Source of the DNA: Arenicola marina
Lineage: Eukaryota; Annelida; Polychaeta; Arenicolidae
Assembly (NCBI GenBank): GCA_964019135.1
Contig: OZ025252.1
Location: 8,696,823 to 8,760,822 of the forward strand
Length of the DNA stretch: 64,000 nucleotides
Direction: 5' to 3'
Shown here piece after piece: positions 24,001 through 35,509 of this stretch. Numbering within the stretch: position 1 is the stretch's first letter; each line of letters begins with the position of its first letter. The notes beneath the pieces were generated by a model. That model ran no database searches, was not told the origin of the DNA, and worked only from the letters and a program-made list of their open reading frames with translations. The translations under genes were made by a program, and so were the position numbers.

Positions 24001-25939
24001 AGGGGAGAGGGAAGGGTGAGGCAGAGGCTGGATGCAGAGAGGGGAGAGGGAAGGGTGAGGCAGAGGCTGGATGCAGAGAGGGGAGAGGGAAGGGTGAGAC
24101 AGAGGCTGGATGCAGAGAGGGGAGAGGGAAGGGTGAGGCAGAGGCTGGATGCAGAGAGGGGAGAGGGAAGGGTGAGGCAGAGGCTGGATGCAGAGAGGGG
24201 AGAGGGAAGGGTGAAGCAGAGGCTGGAAAGCAGAGAGGGGAGAGGGAAGGGTGAGGCAGAGGCTGGATGCAGAGAGGGAAGAGGGAAGGGTGAGGCAGAG
24301 GCTGGATGCAGAGAGGGGAGAGGGAAGGGTGAGGCAGAGGCTGGATGCAGAGAGGGGAGAGGGAAGGGTGAGGCAGAGGCTGGATGCAGAGAGGGGAGAG
24401 GGAAGGGTGAGACAGAGGCTGGATGCAGAGAGGGGAGAGGGAAGGGTGAGGCAGAGGCTGGATGCAGAGAGGGGAGAGGGAAGGATGAGGCAGAGGCTGG
24501 ATGCAGAGAGGGGAGAGGGAAGGGTGAGACAGAGGCTGGATGCAGAGAGGGAAGTGGAAAGGGTGAGGCAGAGGCTGGATGGAGAGAGGGCAGAGGGAAG
24601 GGTGAGGCAGAGGCTGGATGCAGAGAGGGGAGAGGGAAGGGTGAGGCAGAGGCTGGATGCAGAGAGGGGAGAGGGAAGGGTGAGGCAGAGGCTGGATGCA
24701 GAGAGGGGAGAGAGAAGGGAGAGGCAGAGGCTGGATGCAGAGAGGGGAGAGGAAAGGGTGAGGCAGAGGCTGGATGCAGAGAGGGGAGAGGGAAGGGTGA
24801 GGCAGAGGCTGGATGCAGAGAGGGGAGAGGAAAGGGTGAGGCAGAGGCTGGATGCAGAGAGGGGAGAGGGAAGGGTGAGGCAGAGGCTGGATGCAGAGAG
24901 GGGAGAGGGAAGGGTGAGACAGAGGCTGGATGCAGAGAGAGGAGAGGAAAGGGTGAGGCAGAGGCTGGATGCAGAGAGGGGAGAGGAAAGGGTGAGGCAG
25001 AGGCTGGATGCAGAGAGGGGAGAGGGAAGGGTGAGGCAGAGGCTGTATGCAGAGAGGGGAGAGGGAAGGGTGAGACAGAGGCTGGATGCAGAGAGGGGAG
25101 AGGAAAGGGTGAGACGGAGGCTGGATGCAGAGAGGGGAGAGGAAAGGGTGAGGCAGAGGCTGGATGCAGAGAGGGGAGAGGGAAGGGTGAGGCAGAGGCT
25201 GGATGCAGAGAGGGGAGAGGGAAGGGTGAGACAGAGGCTGGATGCAGAGAGGGGAGAGGAAAGGGTGAGACAGAGGCTGGATGCAGAGAGGGGAGAGGGA
25301 AGGGTGAGACAGAGGCTGGATGCAGAGAGGGGAGAGGAAAGGGTGAGACATAGGCTGGATGCAGAGAGGGGAGAGGAAATGGTGAGACAGAGGCTGGATG
25401 CAGAGAGGGGAGAGGGAAGGGTGAGGCAGAGGCTGGATGCAGAGAGGGGAGAGGGAAGGGTGAGACAGAGGCTGGATGCAGAGAGGGGAGAGGAAAGGGT
25501 GAGACATAGGCTGGATGCAGAGAGGGGAGAGGAAAGGGTGAGACAGAGGCTGGATGCAGAGAGGGGAGAGGGAAGGGTGAGGCAGAGGCTGGATGCAGAG
25601 AGGGGAGAGGGAAGGGTGAGACAGAGGCTGGATGCAGAGAGGGGAGAGGGAAGGGTGAGGCAGAGGCTGGATGCAGAGAGGGGAGAGGGAAGGGTGAGAC
25701 AGAGGCTGGATGCAGAGAGGGGAGAGGAAAGGGTGAGACATAGGCTGGATGCAGAGAGGGGAGAGGAAAGGGTGAGACAGAGGCTGGATGCAGAGAGGGG
25801 AGAGGGAAGGGTGAGGCAGAGGCTGGATGCAGAGAGGGGAGAGGGAAGGGTGAGACAGAGGCTGGATGCAGAGAGGGGAGAGGGAAGGGTGAGACAGAGG
25901 CTGGATGCAGAGAGGGGAGAGGGAAGGGTGAGGCAGAGG
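18041..25939. repeat. 39-bp purine-rich mega-minisatellite, about 200 units
   Basis: The unit contains GGGAAGGGTGAGGCAGAGG and repeats every 39 bp for 7.9 kb. Length variants of 40 bp (CTGGAAAGCAG form) and 46 bp (extra GAAGAGG) are interspersed. Marker variants show large duplicated blocks at offsets of 1745 bp and 1022 bp. The plus strand is strongly purine-rich, favouring triplex or R-loop structures. Since 39 is divisible by three and the unit lacks stops in several frames, open frames up to 2587 codons (minus strand) and 922 codons (plus strand) appear. The plus strand reads as a 13-residue charged repeat around RQRLDAER and the minus strand as a Leu/Pro/Ser repeat. Frame-shifting units are spread throughout, so these are not credible genes. 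Confidence 0.97.
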
Positions 25940-26055
25940 TTGTATGGTGTAACTGTTAAATGCACGAGGTTACACCGTCTTCTCATACTGACATATCCCA
26001 CGGCCACTTGGTCCAGGTCATTGGAAATATACACACGTGTGTATAATACACGTCA
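25940..26055. other. Unique spacer with 18-bp perfect palindrome
   Basis: A 116-bp non-repetitive bridge between the 39-bp and 42-bp arrays. TATACACACGTGTGTATA at 26028-26045 is a perfect 18-bp inverted repeat with a central E-box-like CACGTG. Confidence 0.8.
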
Positions 26056-27485
26056 GGGTGAGGGCGGGATGACAGCCCGACTAGTTGAGACCCCTCAGAG
26101 TGTGGGCAGGATTACAGCCGGACTAGTTAAAACCCCACAGAGTGATGGCGGGATTACAGCCCGACTAGTTGAGACCCCGCAGAGTGATGGCGGAATTAAA
26201 GCCCGACTGGTTGCAGACCACACAGAGTGAGGGCGGGATTACAGCCCGACTAGTTGAGACCCCTCATAGTGAGGGCGGGATTACAGCCCGACTAGTTGAG
26301 ACCCCTCAGAGTGAGGGCGGGATTACAGCCCCATTAGTTGCGGACCCCTCAGAGTGAGGACGGGATTACAGCCCGACTAGTTGAGACCCCTCATAGTGAG
26401 GGCGGGATTACAACCCCACTAGTTGAGACCCCTCAGAGTGTGGGCAGGATTACAGCCGGACTAGTTAAAACCCCACAGAGTGATGGCGGGATTACAGCCC
26501 GACTAGTTGAGACCCCGCAGAGTGATGGCGGAATTAAAGCCCGACTGGTTGCAGACCACACAGAGTGAGGGCGGGATTACAGCCCGACTAGTTGAGACCC
26601 CTCATAGTGAGGGCGGGATTACAGCCCGACTAGTTGAGACCCCTCAGAGTGAGGGCGGGATTACAGCCCCATTAGTTGCGGACCCCTCATAGTGAGGGCG
26701 GGATTACAGCCCGACTAGTTGAGACCCCTCATAGTGAGGGCGGGATTACAGCCCGACTAGTTGAGACCCCTCATAGTGAGGGCGGGATTACAACCCCACT
26801 AGTTGAGACCCCTCAGAGTGTGGGCAGGATTACAGCCGGACTAGTTAAAACCCCACAGAGTGATGGCGGGATTACAGCCCGACTAGTTGAGACCCCGCAG
26901 AGTGATGGCGGAATTAAAGCCCGACTGGTTGCAGACCACACAGAGTGAGGGCGGGATTACAGCCCGACTAGTTGAGACCCCTCATAGTGAGGGCGGGATT
27001 ACAGCCCGACTAGTTGAGACCCCTCAGAGTGAGGGCGGGATTACAGCCCCATTAGTTGCGGACCCCTCAGAGTGAGGACGGGATTACAGCCCGACTGGTT
27101 ACAGACCCATCATAGTGAGGGCGGGATTACAGCCAGACTAGTTGAGAACCCTCATAGTGAGGGCGGGATTACAGCCCGACTAGTTGAGACCCCGCAGAGT
27201 GAGGGCGAGATTACAGCCCGACTGGTCGCAGACCCCTCACAGTGAGGGCGGGATTACAGCCCCACTAGTTGAGACCCCTCAGAGTGAGGGCGGATTTACA
27301 GCCCGACTAGTTGAGACCCCTCAGAGTGAGGACGGGATTACATCCCGACTAGTTGAGACCTCTCAGAGTGAGGGCGGGATTACAGCCCCACTAGTTGAGA
27401 CCTCTCAGAGTGAGGGCGGGATTACAGCCCCACTAGTTGAGACCTCTCAGAGTGAGGGCGGGATTACAGCCCTACTAGTTGCTGA
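26056..27485. repeat. 42-bp minisatellite array, about 34 units
   Basis: Units carry GGGCGGGATTACAGCCC followed by ACTAGTTGAGACC every 42 bp. A multi-unit block marked by TGTGGGCAGGATTAC begins at 26101, 26439 and 26819 (offsets 338 and 380 bp), so the left half has 8- and 9-unit higher-order repeats. Most units contain GGATTA, the reverse complement of the K50 homeodomain site TAATCC. The open frames here arise because 42 is divisible by three. Confidence 0.97.
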
Positions 27486-27683
27486 CGTACGCATCCAGAC
27501 AATGACGGCTAATTCCCCATTATTCCGGCGATATTCATTGCCTCAGGTGAAACGTTGTCAGCCGAGGGCCTTGGCGTGTTGGCCAGGCGGCTTCCTCCAG
27601 ATAAACCGACATCACGCGAGCTTCGTATCATGACATACTTGAACTGCTGACGTCACATGGGGTATGCCAAGTGGCAAGCGGTA
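27486..27683. other. Unique spacer
   Basis: About 200 bp between arrays. No feature recognised. Confidence 0.6.
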
Positions 27684-28452
27684 CGCATCGCACAACCAGA
27701 TGTTTAAGCCACAGCGCACAATCAGATGTTTAAGCTACATCGCACAATCAGATGTTTAAGCCCCATCGCACAATCAGATGTTTAAGCCACAGCGCACAAT
27801 CAGATGTTTAAGCTACATCGCACAATCAGATGTTTAAGCCCCATCGCACAATCAGATGTTTAAGCCACAGCGCACAATCAGATGTTTAAGCCACAGCGCA
27901 CAATCAGATGTTTAAGCCCCATCGCACAATCAGATGTTTAAGCCCCATCGCACAATCAGATGTTTAAGCTACATCGCACAATCAGATGTTTAAGCTACAT
28001 CGCACAATCAGATGTTTAAGCCCCATCGCACAATCAGATGTTTAAGCCACAGCGCACAATCAGATGTTTAAGCCACAGCGCACAATCAGATGTTTAAGCT
28101 ACATCGCACAATCAGATGTCTAAGCCCCATCGCACATATCAGATGTTTAGGCTACATGGCTACATCGCACAATCAGATGTTTAAGCCCCATCGCACATAT
28201 CAGATGTTTAAGCTACATCGCACAATCAGATGTTTAAGCCACATCGCACAATCATGTTTAAGCCCCATCGCACAATCAGATGTTTAAGCCACATCGCACA
28301 ATCAGATGTTTAAGCTACATCGCACAATCAGATGTTTAAGCCACATCGCACAATCATGTTTAAGCCCCATCGCACAATCAGATGTTTAAGCCACATCGCA
28401 CAATCAGATGTTTAAGCTACATCGCACAATCAGATGTTTAAGCCACATCGCA
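27684..28452. repeat. 26-bp minisatellite array, about 29 units
   Basis: CACAATCAGATGTTTAAGC repeats every 26 bp. The unit tails CCACAGCG, CTACATCG and CCCCATCG recur in patterned order, suggesting multi-unit blocks. One unit near 28150 is expanded by a duplicated GGCTACAT segment, and two units lack a few bases. Confidence 0.97.
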
Positions 28453-29127
28453 CCCCATTTTACAACAACCGCCACTTACCAACCTAACCGGCCCGAACCC
28501 ACGCAACGCTTCTGTTACAGCTAACCCCAGGTATATGACCCCATGGTCATGTCTACCATCTCCAATGCCCACAACAAAAGGCATTAGTTTTATCGGTGCA
28601 ATGCCCTGACAGGAACATCGCGATGGCGGAAGGGTGTCCCACCCATTTCACCCTCCACCCCAGCCGCCGAGGCTGCTGACTGGGGCTCCATCATAAGTCA
28701 GAGGGTTTTAGTACCGTCGGCGGAAGGCTGCGACCACCCCCACCCCCCTCCAGGGCCCCGGGGGAGGGATACATCAACACACTAATGCTGGACTCCGACA
28801 CGGCAGCGCCGCGCCTGTGCCAGCTCCCTTGCAGTCCGGCACCAGGGACACCAGGGGGTGAGGGGGTACGGGGGGGGGGTGGGGGCAAGGCGGAGGGTGA
28901 ATGGGTACGGGGGGGGGGGCAAGGCGGAGGGTGAGGGGGTGGCGGCGACCCCTGCAGCTGGTGTGTAGGGGGTATCTAGAAATACCGTGCTGCAGCAAAT
29001 AGACCTCCCACCCACCACTACGATTCGCCGTTACCCCTACCTACGTCATTATTAATCTACAATAATTCCACCACCACCTCCCTTCTTCCATTTCCAAATA
29101 GTGCGAAATTCGCTTCCACAATAGAGG
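28453..29127. other. Unique DNA with G-rich tract, no gene seen
   Basis: About 675 bp. The middle (about 28853-28948) is a G-rich block with two long poly-G runs and a duplicated GGCAAGGCGGAGGGTGA motif, likely G4-forming. No supported coding region. Confidence 0.6.
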
Positions 29128-30748
29128 TCGACCAACTCCATATGTGCAATCAACGGTGGCCATACCTCACCCTATCTGCTAATATAATCTCTCCATATGT
29201 GTCATACATCCTGATCAACGGTGGCCATACCTCACCCTATCTGCTAATATAATCTCTCCATATGTGTCATACATCCCGGCCAACGGTGGCCATACCTCAC
29301 CCTACCTGCTAATATAATCTCTCCATATGTGCCATACATCCTGATCAACGGTGGCCATACCTCACCCTATCTGCTAATATAATCTCTTCATATGTGTCAT
29401 ACATCCCGGCCAACGGTGGCCATACCTCACCCTATCTGCTAATATAATCTCTTCATATGTGTCATACATCCCGGCCAACGGTGGCCATACCTCACCCTAT
29501 CTGCTAATATAATCTCTTCATATGTGTCATACATCCCGGCCAACGGTGGCCATACCTCACCCTATCTGCTAATATAATCTCTTCATATGTGTCATACATC
29601 CCGGCCAACGGTGGCCATACCTCACCCTATCTGCTAATATAATCTCTTCATATGTGTCATACATCCCGGCCAACGGTGGCCATACCTCACCCTATCTGCT
29701 AATATAATCTCTTCATATGTGTCATACATCCCGGCCAACGGTGGCCATACCTCACCCTACCTGCTAATATAATCTCTTCATATGTGTCATACATCCCGGC
29801 CAACGGTGGCCATACCTCACCCTATCTGCTAATATAATCTCTCCATATGTGCCATACATCCCGGCCAACGGTGGCCATACCTCACCCTATCTGCTAATTT
29901 AATCTCTCCATATGTGTCATACATCCCGGCCAACGGTGGCCATACCTCACCCTACCTGCTAATATAATCTCTTCATATGTGTCATACATCCCGGCCAACG
30001 GTGGCCATACCTCACCCTATCTGCTAATATAATCTCTTCATATGTGTCATACATCCCGGCCAACGGTGGCCATACCTCACCCTACCTGCTAATATAATCT
30101 CTTCATATGTGTCATACATCCCGGCCAACGGTGGCCGTACCTCACCCTATCTGCTAATATAATCTCTCCATATGTGCCATACATCCTGATCAACGGTGGC
30201 CGCACCTCACCCTATCTGCTAATATAATCTCTCCATATGTGCCATACATCCTGATCAACGGTGGCCATACCTCACCCTATCTGCTAATATAATCTCTCCA
30301 TATGTGCCATACATCCTGATCAACGGTGGCCGTACCTCACCCTATCTGCTAATATAATCTCTCCATATGTGCCATACACCCTGATCAACGGTGGCCGTAC
30401 CTCACCCTATCTGCTAATATAATCTCTCCATATGTGCCATACATCCTGATCAACGGTGGCCATACCTCACCCTATCTGCTAATATAATCTCTCCATATGT
30501 GCCATACATCCTGATCAACGGTGGCCATACCTCACCCTATCTGCTAATATAATCTCTCCATATGTGCCATACATCCTGATCAACGGTGGCCATACCTCAC
30601 CCTATCTGCTAATATAATCTCTCCATATGTGCCATACATCCTGATCAACGGTGGCCGTACCTCACCCTATCTGCTAATATAATCTCTCCATATGTGCCAT
30701 ACATCCTGATCAACGGTGGCCATACCTCACCCTATCTGCTAATATAAC
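29128..30748. repeat. 65-bp minisatellite array, about 25 units
   Basis: Units contain CAACGGTGGCCATACCTCAC and repeat every 65 bp. Two linked haplotypes exist: one pairs TTCATATGTGTC with CCCGGCC, the other pairs TCCATATGTGCC with CTGATC. The first dominates about 29395-30125; the second dominates from about 30160 to the end. Confidence 0.98.
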
Positions 30749-32059
30749 CTTTCCCGCCTATTGTGGCAATATATTTGTCCCTAACTGCTTACCTCCATCA
30801 CCCCTCATATTGTGTCAATATCTGTTTCTAACTGATTACCCCATCACCGCCCTCTAGTTGGCAATGTCTCCCCTGAGCTACTTGCCCCAAACGCCCATCT
30901 ATCTATTTATCCAGCCATTTATCTACCCCTCTCTCTGTCTATCCCTTTATCTATATAACCTTCTATATCTGCCCCTCGATCTAAGAGTCTATCACTCCAT
31001 CTGCCTAATCCACCGTCTGCCCAGATTATATCTGCCTATCCCCCTATCTGCATTTCCCTATATATATCTAACATCTACCGGTATAATTATTCCAATATCT
31101 GCCAACTACCCTGTTTAACAGTCGATCCATCCATCCATCCATCCATCTATCCGCCTATCTCTGTCTCTCTCTCTGCTTATCCCCTATCTGCCCAACACGT
31201 ATCCCTCCATCTGTCTAACCATGTCTCTGCCTGTTCCGCTATCTGCTCCTTGACCTATATGCCTAACCCCCTACATGTCTATGCTCTCTCTGTTTATCTC
31301 TCTACCTGCCCATTCACCTATAATTCACCACAAATATAGCTGCTTGAAGTTCATCGTCAGTATGTCCGCCAGTTACGCACGTGACGGCCATAACCTCACC
31401 CCTGGTACCTTCATACCCCCTTACCCCTCCTCCACCCACTCCTGATCTCCTCCTTTGATCGCCACCCTTCTCCGGTGATTTGTACTCCTCCCCCCTTCCC
31501 GCCCTTCTCCTGCGCTTTGCGCCCCGCTTTGCTCGTGCAGCCCCGGCCCCACCCCACACCCAGAGCGTCGCCCCTTTTAATTGGTGTTATATGGACACGT
31601 CCTGGAAGTACATCATTCTTGTGAGTTATGGCCCAGGGCGTTACTCAGCGGCGTCCTCAAAGGCGAGGTTAGGGGGTGGGCGACAGGGAGGGGGGGGGGC
31701 AAGGGGCGGGGGGGGGTCACGGTACATGGGTGGGGGAGGGAGGGAAGCGGCATCCAATAACGGGGGTGGAAACCAAGAAACGGTGGAAACGGCATCGTAT
31801 CTCTACTCGATCCATCACAGCACGGCCATACATAATTAGTCCGTCAGAGGCAATATTACGGTAAAACGGCAATCGCTCTAGGCACCGGGTTTAATTGCAC
31901 GTGATCCCCTGGGTCCCACCAAGTGCAAGGCGGCCAGGTTTCTTGATATTAATTAGCCGCTGTCTCCCTATAGCACTGTCTGACACACTCCGCACTCCGA
32001 CGGCACCGTGAGAACCAACGCTTGGCAACGCCATTTATGTAGGGTGACTCCCAGTAGGC
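30749..32059. other. Degenerate pyrimidine-rich simple sequence and unique DNA
   Basis: From about 30750 to 31320 the plus strand is rich in CTAT/ATCT/CTGC-like words with a clean ATCC run at 31125-31150. This looks like decayed simple repeat; a weak repeat of TCTAACTG with ATTGTG words occurs near 30765-30860. From 31320 on the DNA is mostly unique, with a G-rich patch at about 31665-31775. The short open frames here are compositional. Confidence 0.6.
31125..31150. repeat. ATCC microsatellite
   Basis: Six to seven uninterrupted ATCC units. Confidence 0.93.
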
Positions 32060-32513
32060 TCATCCACGCCCAGGAGGTGCCAAATGAGGCTGCGTGAAGC
32101 CACGCCCACTTTGGCGGCACCAAGTGAGGCTGCGTGAAGCCACGCCCACTTAGGAGGTGCAAAATGAGGCTGCGTGAAGCCACGCCTACATAAGATGTGC
32201 CAAATGAAACTACGTCAAGCCACGCCCAGTTTAGGGGCACCAAGTGAGGCTGCGTGAACCCACGCCCACTTAAGAGGTGCCAAATGAGGCTACGTGAAGA
32301 CACCCCCACTTTGGGGCACCAAGTGAGGCTGCGTGAAGCCACGCCAACTGAAGAGGTGTCAAATGAAACTACGTGAAGCCACGCCCACTTTGGGGACACC
32401 AAGTGAGGCTACGTGAAGCCACGCCCACTTAAGAGGTGCCAAATGAGGCTACGTGAAGACACGCCCACTTTGGGGGCACCCAGTAAGGCTGCGTGAAGCC
32501 ACGCCCACTTAGG
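32060..32513. repeat. 40-bp repeat array with alternating unit types
   Basis: GAGGCTGCGTGAAGCCACGCC recurs in variant forms every 40 bp about 11 times. Two unit types, one with GAGGTGCCAAATGA and one with GGGGCACCAAGTGA, largely alternate, giving an 80-bp dimer. Divergence is higher than in the big arrays, suggesting an older or smaller array. Confidence 0.93.
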
Positions 32514-32524
32514 GCGCCAGCGCC

Positions 32525-32665
32525 GTCCTATCTCCTTGCCGCCAGCCGGCAGCACTGCGCAGTCCTCTCTCCTTGCCGCCAGCCGGCAGCACTGCACAGT
32601 CCTCTCTCCTTGCCGCCAGCCGGCAGCACTGCGCAGTCCTCGCTCCTTCTCGCCAGCTGGCAGCC
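32525..32665. repeat. 37-bp tandem repeat, about 4 units
   Basis: CTCCTTGCCGCCAGCCGGC begins units at 32532, 32569 and 32606, with a diverged one at 32643 (spacing 37 bp). Confidence 0.93.
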
Positions 32666-32980
32666 GGCAGCCCTGCACCACGGCAGCATCTCCAGAACAC
32701 CTCCCAAGGTCACGTGATATCCTTACTTTAAAATTGTCAAGGACGGCCTCGCTGACAACCAGCGACAGCAAAAAGGCTCACAAAGTGCAATCTCCTCCCC
32801 CACTCGTTGGCTCACTCACTGCATCACTCACCCACCCCCGCCCACCTCCCACTCGGGCTGCAGGGTGAGGAGGGGGCTAACCGCTCGGTTCCAAGGTCAT
32901 GGCCTTCCAAACGCCCGGGATGGTCTGAGTGTCAAGGACGGGCTAGGCCATAATCTCCCTCCTGCTGCGCTGCCTTCAGG
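32666..32980. other. Unique spacer, no gene seen
   Basis: About 315 bp of mixed unique DNA with a C-rich stretch near 32820-32850. No supported feature. Confidence 0.6.
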
Positions 32981-35309
32981 CGGTTGCCATGGCGCCGAGT
33001 CACCACTGACGGCCGGCGGGCGGTTGCCATGGCGCCGAGTCACAACTGACGGCCGGCCGGCGGTTGCCGTGGCGCCGAGTCACCACTGGCGGCCGGCGGG
33101 CGGTTGCCAAGGCGCCGAGTCACAACTGACGGCCCGTCCGCAGTTGCCGTGGCGCCGAGACACCACTGACGGACGGTTGCCGTGGCGCCGAGTCACCACT
33201 GACGGGCGGTTGCCGTGGCGCCAAGTCACCACTGGCGGCCGGCCGGCGGTTGCCATGGCGCCGAGTCCCCACTGACGGCCGGCCGGCGGTTGCCATGGCG
33301 CCGAGTCACCACTGGCGGCCGGCGGGCGGTTGCCGGGGCGCCGAGTCACCACTGACGGGCGGTTGCCGTGGCGCCGAGTCACCACTGACGGCCGGCGGGC
33401 GGTTGCCGTGGCGCCGAGTCACCACTGACGGGCGGTTGCCGTGGCGCCGAGTCACCACTGACGGCCGGCGGGCGGTTGCCGTGGCGCCGAGTCACCACTG
33501 GCTGCCGGCGGGCGGTTGCCGTGGCGCCGAGACACCACTGACGGACGGTTGCCGTGGCGCCGAGTCACCACTGACGGGCGGTTGCCGTGGCGCCGAGACA
33601 CCACTGACGGGCGGTTGCCGTGGCGCCGAGTCACCACTGACGGCCGGCGGGCGGTTGCCATGGCGCCGAGTCACAACTGACGGCCGGCCGGCGGTTGCCG
33701 TGGCGCCGAGTCACCACTGGCTGCCGGCGGGCGGTTGCCGTGGCGCCGAGACACCACTGACGGGCGGTTGCCGTGGCGCCGAGACACCACTGACGGACGG
33801 TTGCCGTGGCGCCGAGTCACCACTGACGGGCGGTTGCCGTGGCGCCAAGTCACCACTGGCGGCCGGCCGGCGGTTGCCATGGCGCCGAGTCCCCACTGAC
33901 GGCCGGCCGGCGGTTGCCATGGCGCCGAGTCACCACTGGCGGCCGGCGGGCGGTTGCCGTGGCGCCGAGTCACCACTGACGGGCGGTTGCCGTGGCGCCG
34001 AGTCACCACTGACGGCCGGCGGGCGGTTGCCGTGGCGCCGAGTCACCACTGACGGGCGGTTGCCGTGGCGCCGAGTCACCACTGACGGCCGGCGGGCGGT
34101 TGCCATGGCGCCGAGTCACAACTGACGGCCGGCCGGCGGTTGCCGTGGCGCCGAGTCACCACTGGCTGCCGGCGGGCGGTTGCCGTGGCGCCGAGACACC
34201 ATTGACGGCCGGCCGGCGGTTGCCGTGGCGCCGAGTCACCACTGACGGGCGGTTGCCGTGGCGCCGAGTCACCACTGACGGGCGGTTGCCGTGGCGCCGA
34301 GTCACCACTGACGGCCGGCCGGCGATTGCCGTGGCGCCGAGTCACCACTGACGGGCGGTTGCCGTGGCGCCGAGACACCATTGACGCCCGGCGGGCGGTT
34401 GCCAGGGCGCCGAGTCACCACTGACGGCCGGCGGGCGGTTGCCGTGGCGCCGAGTCACCACTGACGGCCGGCGGGCGGTTGCCATGGCGCCGAGTCACCA
34501 CTGACGGCCGGCGGGCGGTTGCCGTGGCGCCGAGTCACCACTGACGGCCGGCGGGCGATTGCCATGGCGCCGAGTCACCACTGACGGACGGTTGCCGTGG
34601 CGCCAAGTCACCACTGACGGGCGGTTGCCGTGGCGCCGAGTCACCACTGACGGCCGGCGGGCGGTTGCCATGGCGCCGAGTCACCACTGACGGACGGTTG
34701 CCATGGCGCCGAGTCACCACTGACGGGCGGTTGCCGTGGCGCCAAGTCACCACTGACGGGCGGTTGCCGTGGCGCCGAGTCACCACTGACGGCCGGCGGG
34801 CGGTTGCCATGGCGCCGAGTCACCACTGACGGGCGGTTGCCGTGGCGCCGAGTCACCACTGACGGCCGGCGGGCGGTTGCCATGGCGCCAAGTCACCACT
34901 GACGGACGGTTGCCATGGCGCCGAGTCACCACTGACGGGCGGTTGCCGTGGCGCCGAGTCCCCACTGACGGCCGGCCGGCGCTGGCCGTGGCGCCGAGTC
35001 ACCACTGACGGCCGGCGGGCGGTTGCCATGGCGCCGAGTCACCACTGACGGGCGGTTGCCATGGCGCCGAGTCACCACTGACGGACGGTTGCCGTGGCGC
35101 CAAGTCACCACTGACGGACGGTTGCCATGGCGCCGAGTCACCACTGACGGGCGGTTGCCGTGGCGCCAAGTCACCACTGACGGCCGGCCGGCGCTGGCCG
35201 TGGCGCCGAGTCACCACTGACGGGCGGTTGCCGTGGCGCCGAGTCACCACTGACGGCCGGCGGGCGGCTTCCATGGCGCCGAGTCACCACTGACGGACGG
35301 TTGCCATGG
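32981..35309. repeat. 33/40-bp mosaic CpG-rich minisatellite, over 60 units
   Basis: CGGTTGCCATGGCGCCGAG heads every unit. Units are either 33 bp or 40 bp, the longer form having an extra GGCCGGC-type insertion, and the two lengths alternate irregularly. A multi-unit block marked by GCCAAGTCACCACTGGCGG recurs 624 bp apart (33221 and 33845). The array is cut off by the N gap, so its true length is unknown. The open frames on both strands are repeat artefacts. Confidence 0.97.
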
Positions 35310-35509
35310 NNNNNNNNNNNNNNNNNNNNNNNNNNNNNNNNNNNNNNNNNNNNNNNNNNNNNNNNNNNNNNNNNNNNNNNNNNNNNNNNNNNNNNNNNNN
35401 NNNNNNNNNNNNNNNNNNNNNNNNNNNNNNNNNNNNNNNNNNNNNNNNNNNNNNNNNNNNNNNNNNNNNNNNNNNNNNNNNNNNNNNNNNNNNNNNNNNN
35501 NNNNNNNNN
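35310..35509. other. Assembly gap of exactly 200 N
   Basis: A run of 200 N, a round placeholder number, separates two different arrays. The real gap size is unknown and both flanking arrays may be longer. Confidence 0.99.
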
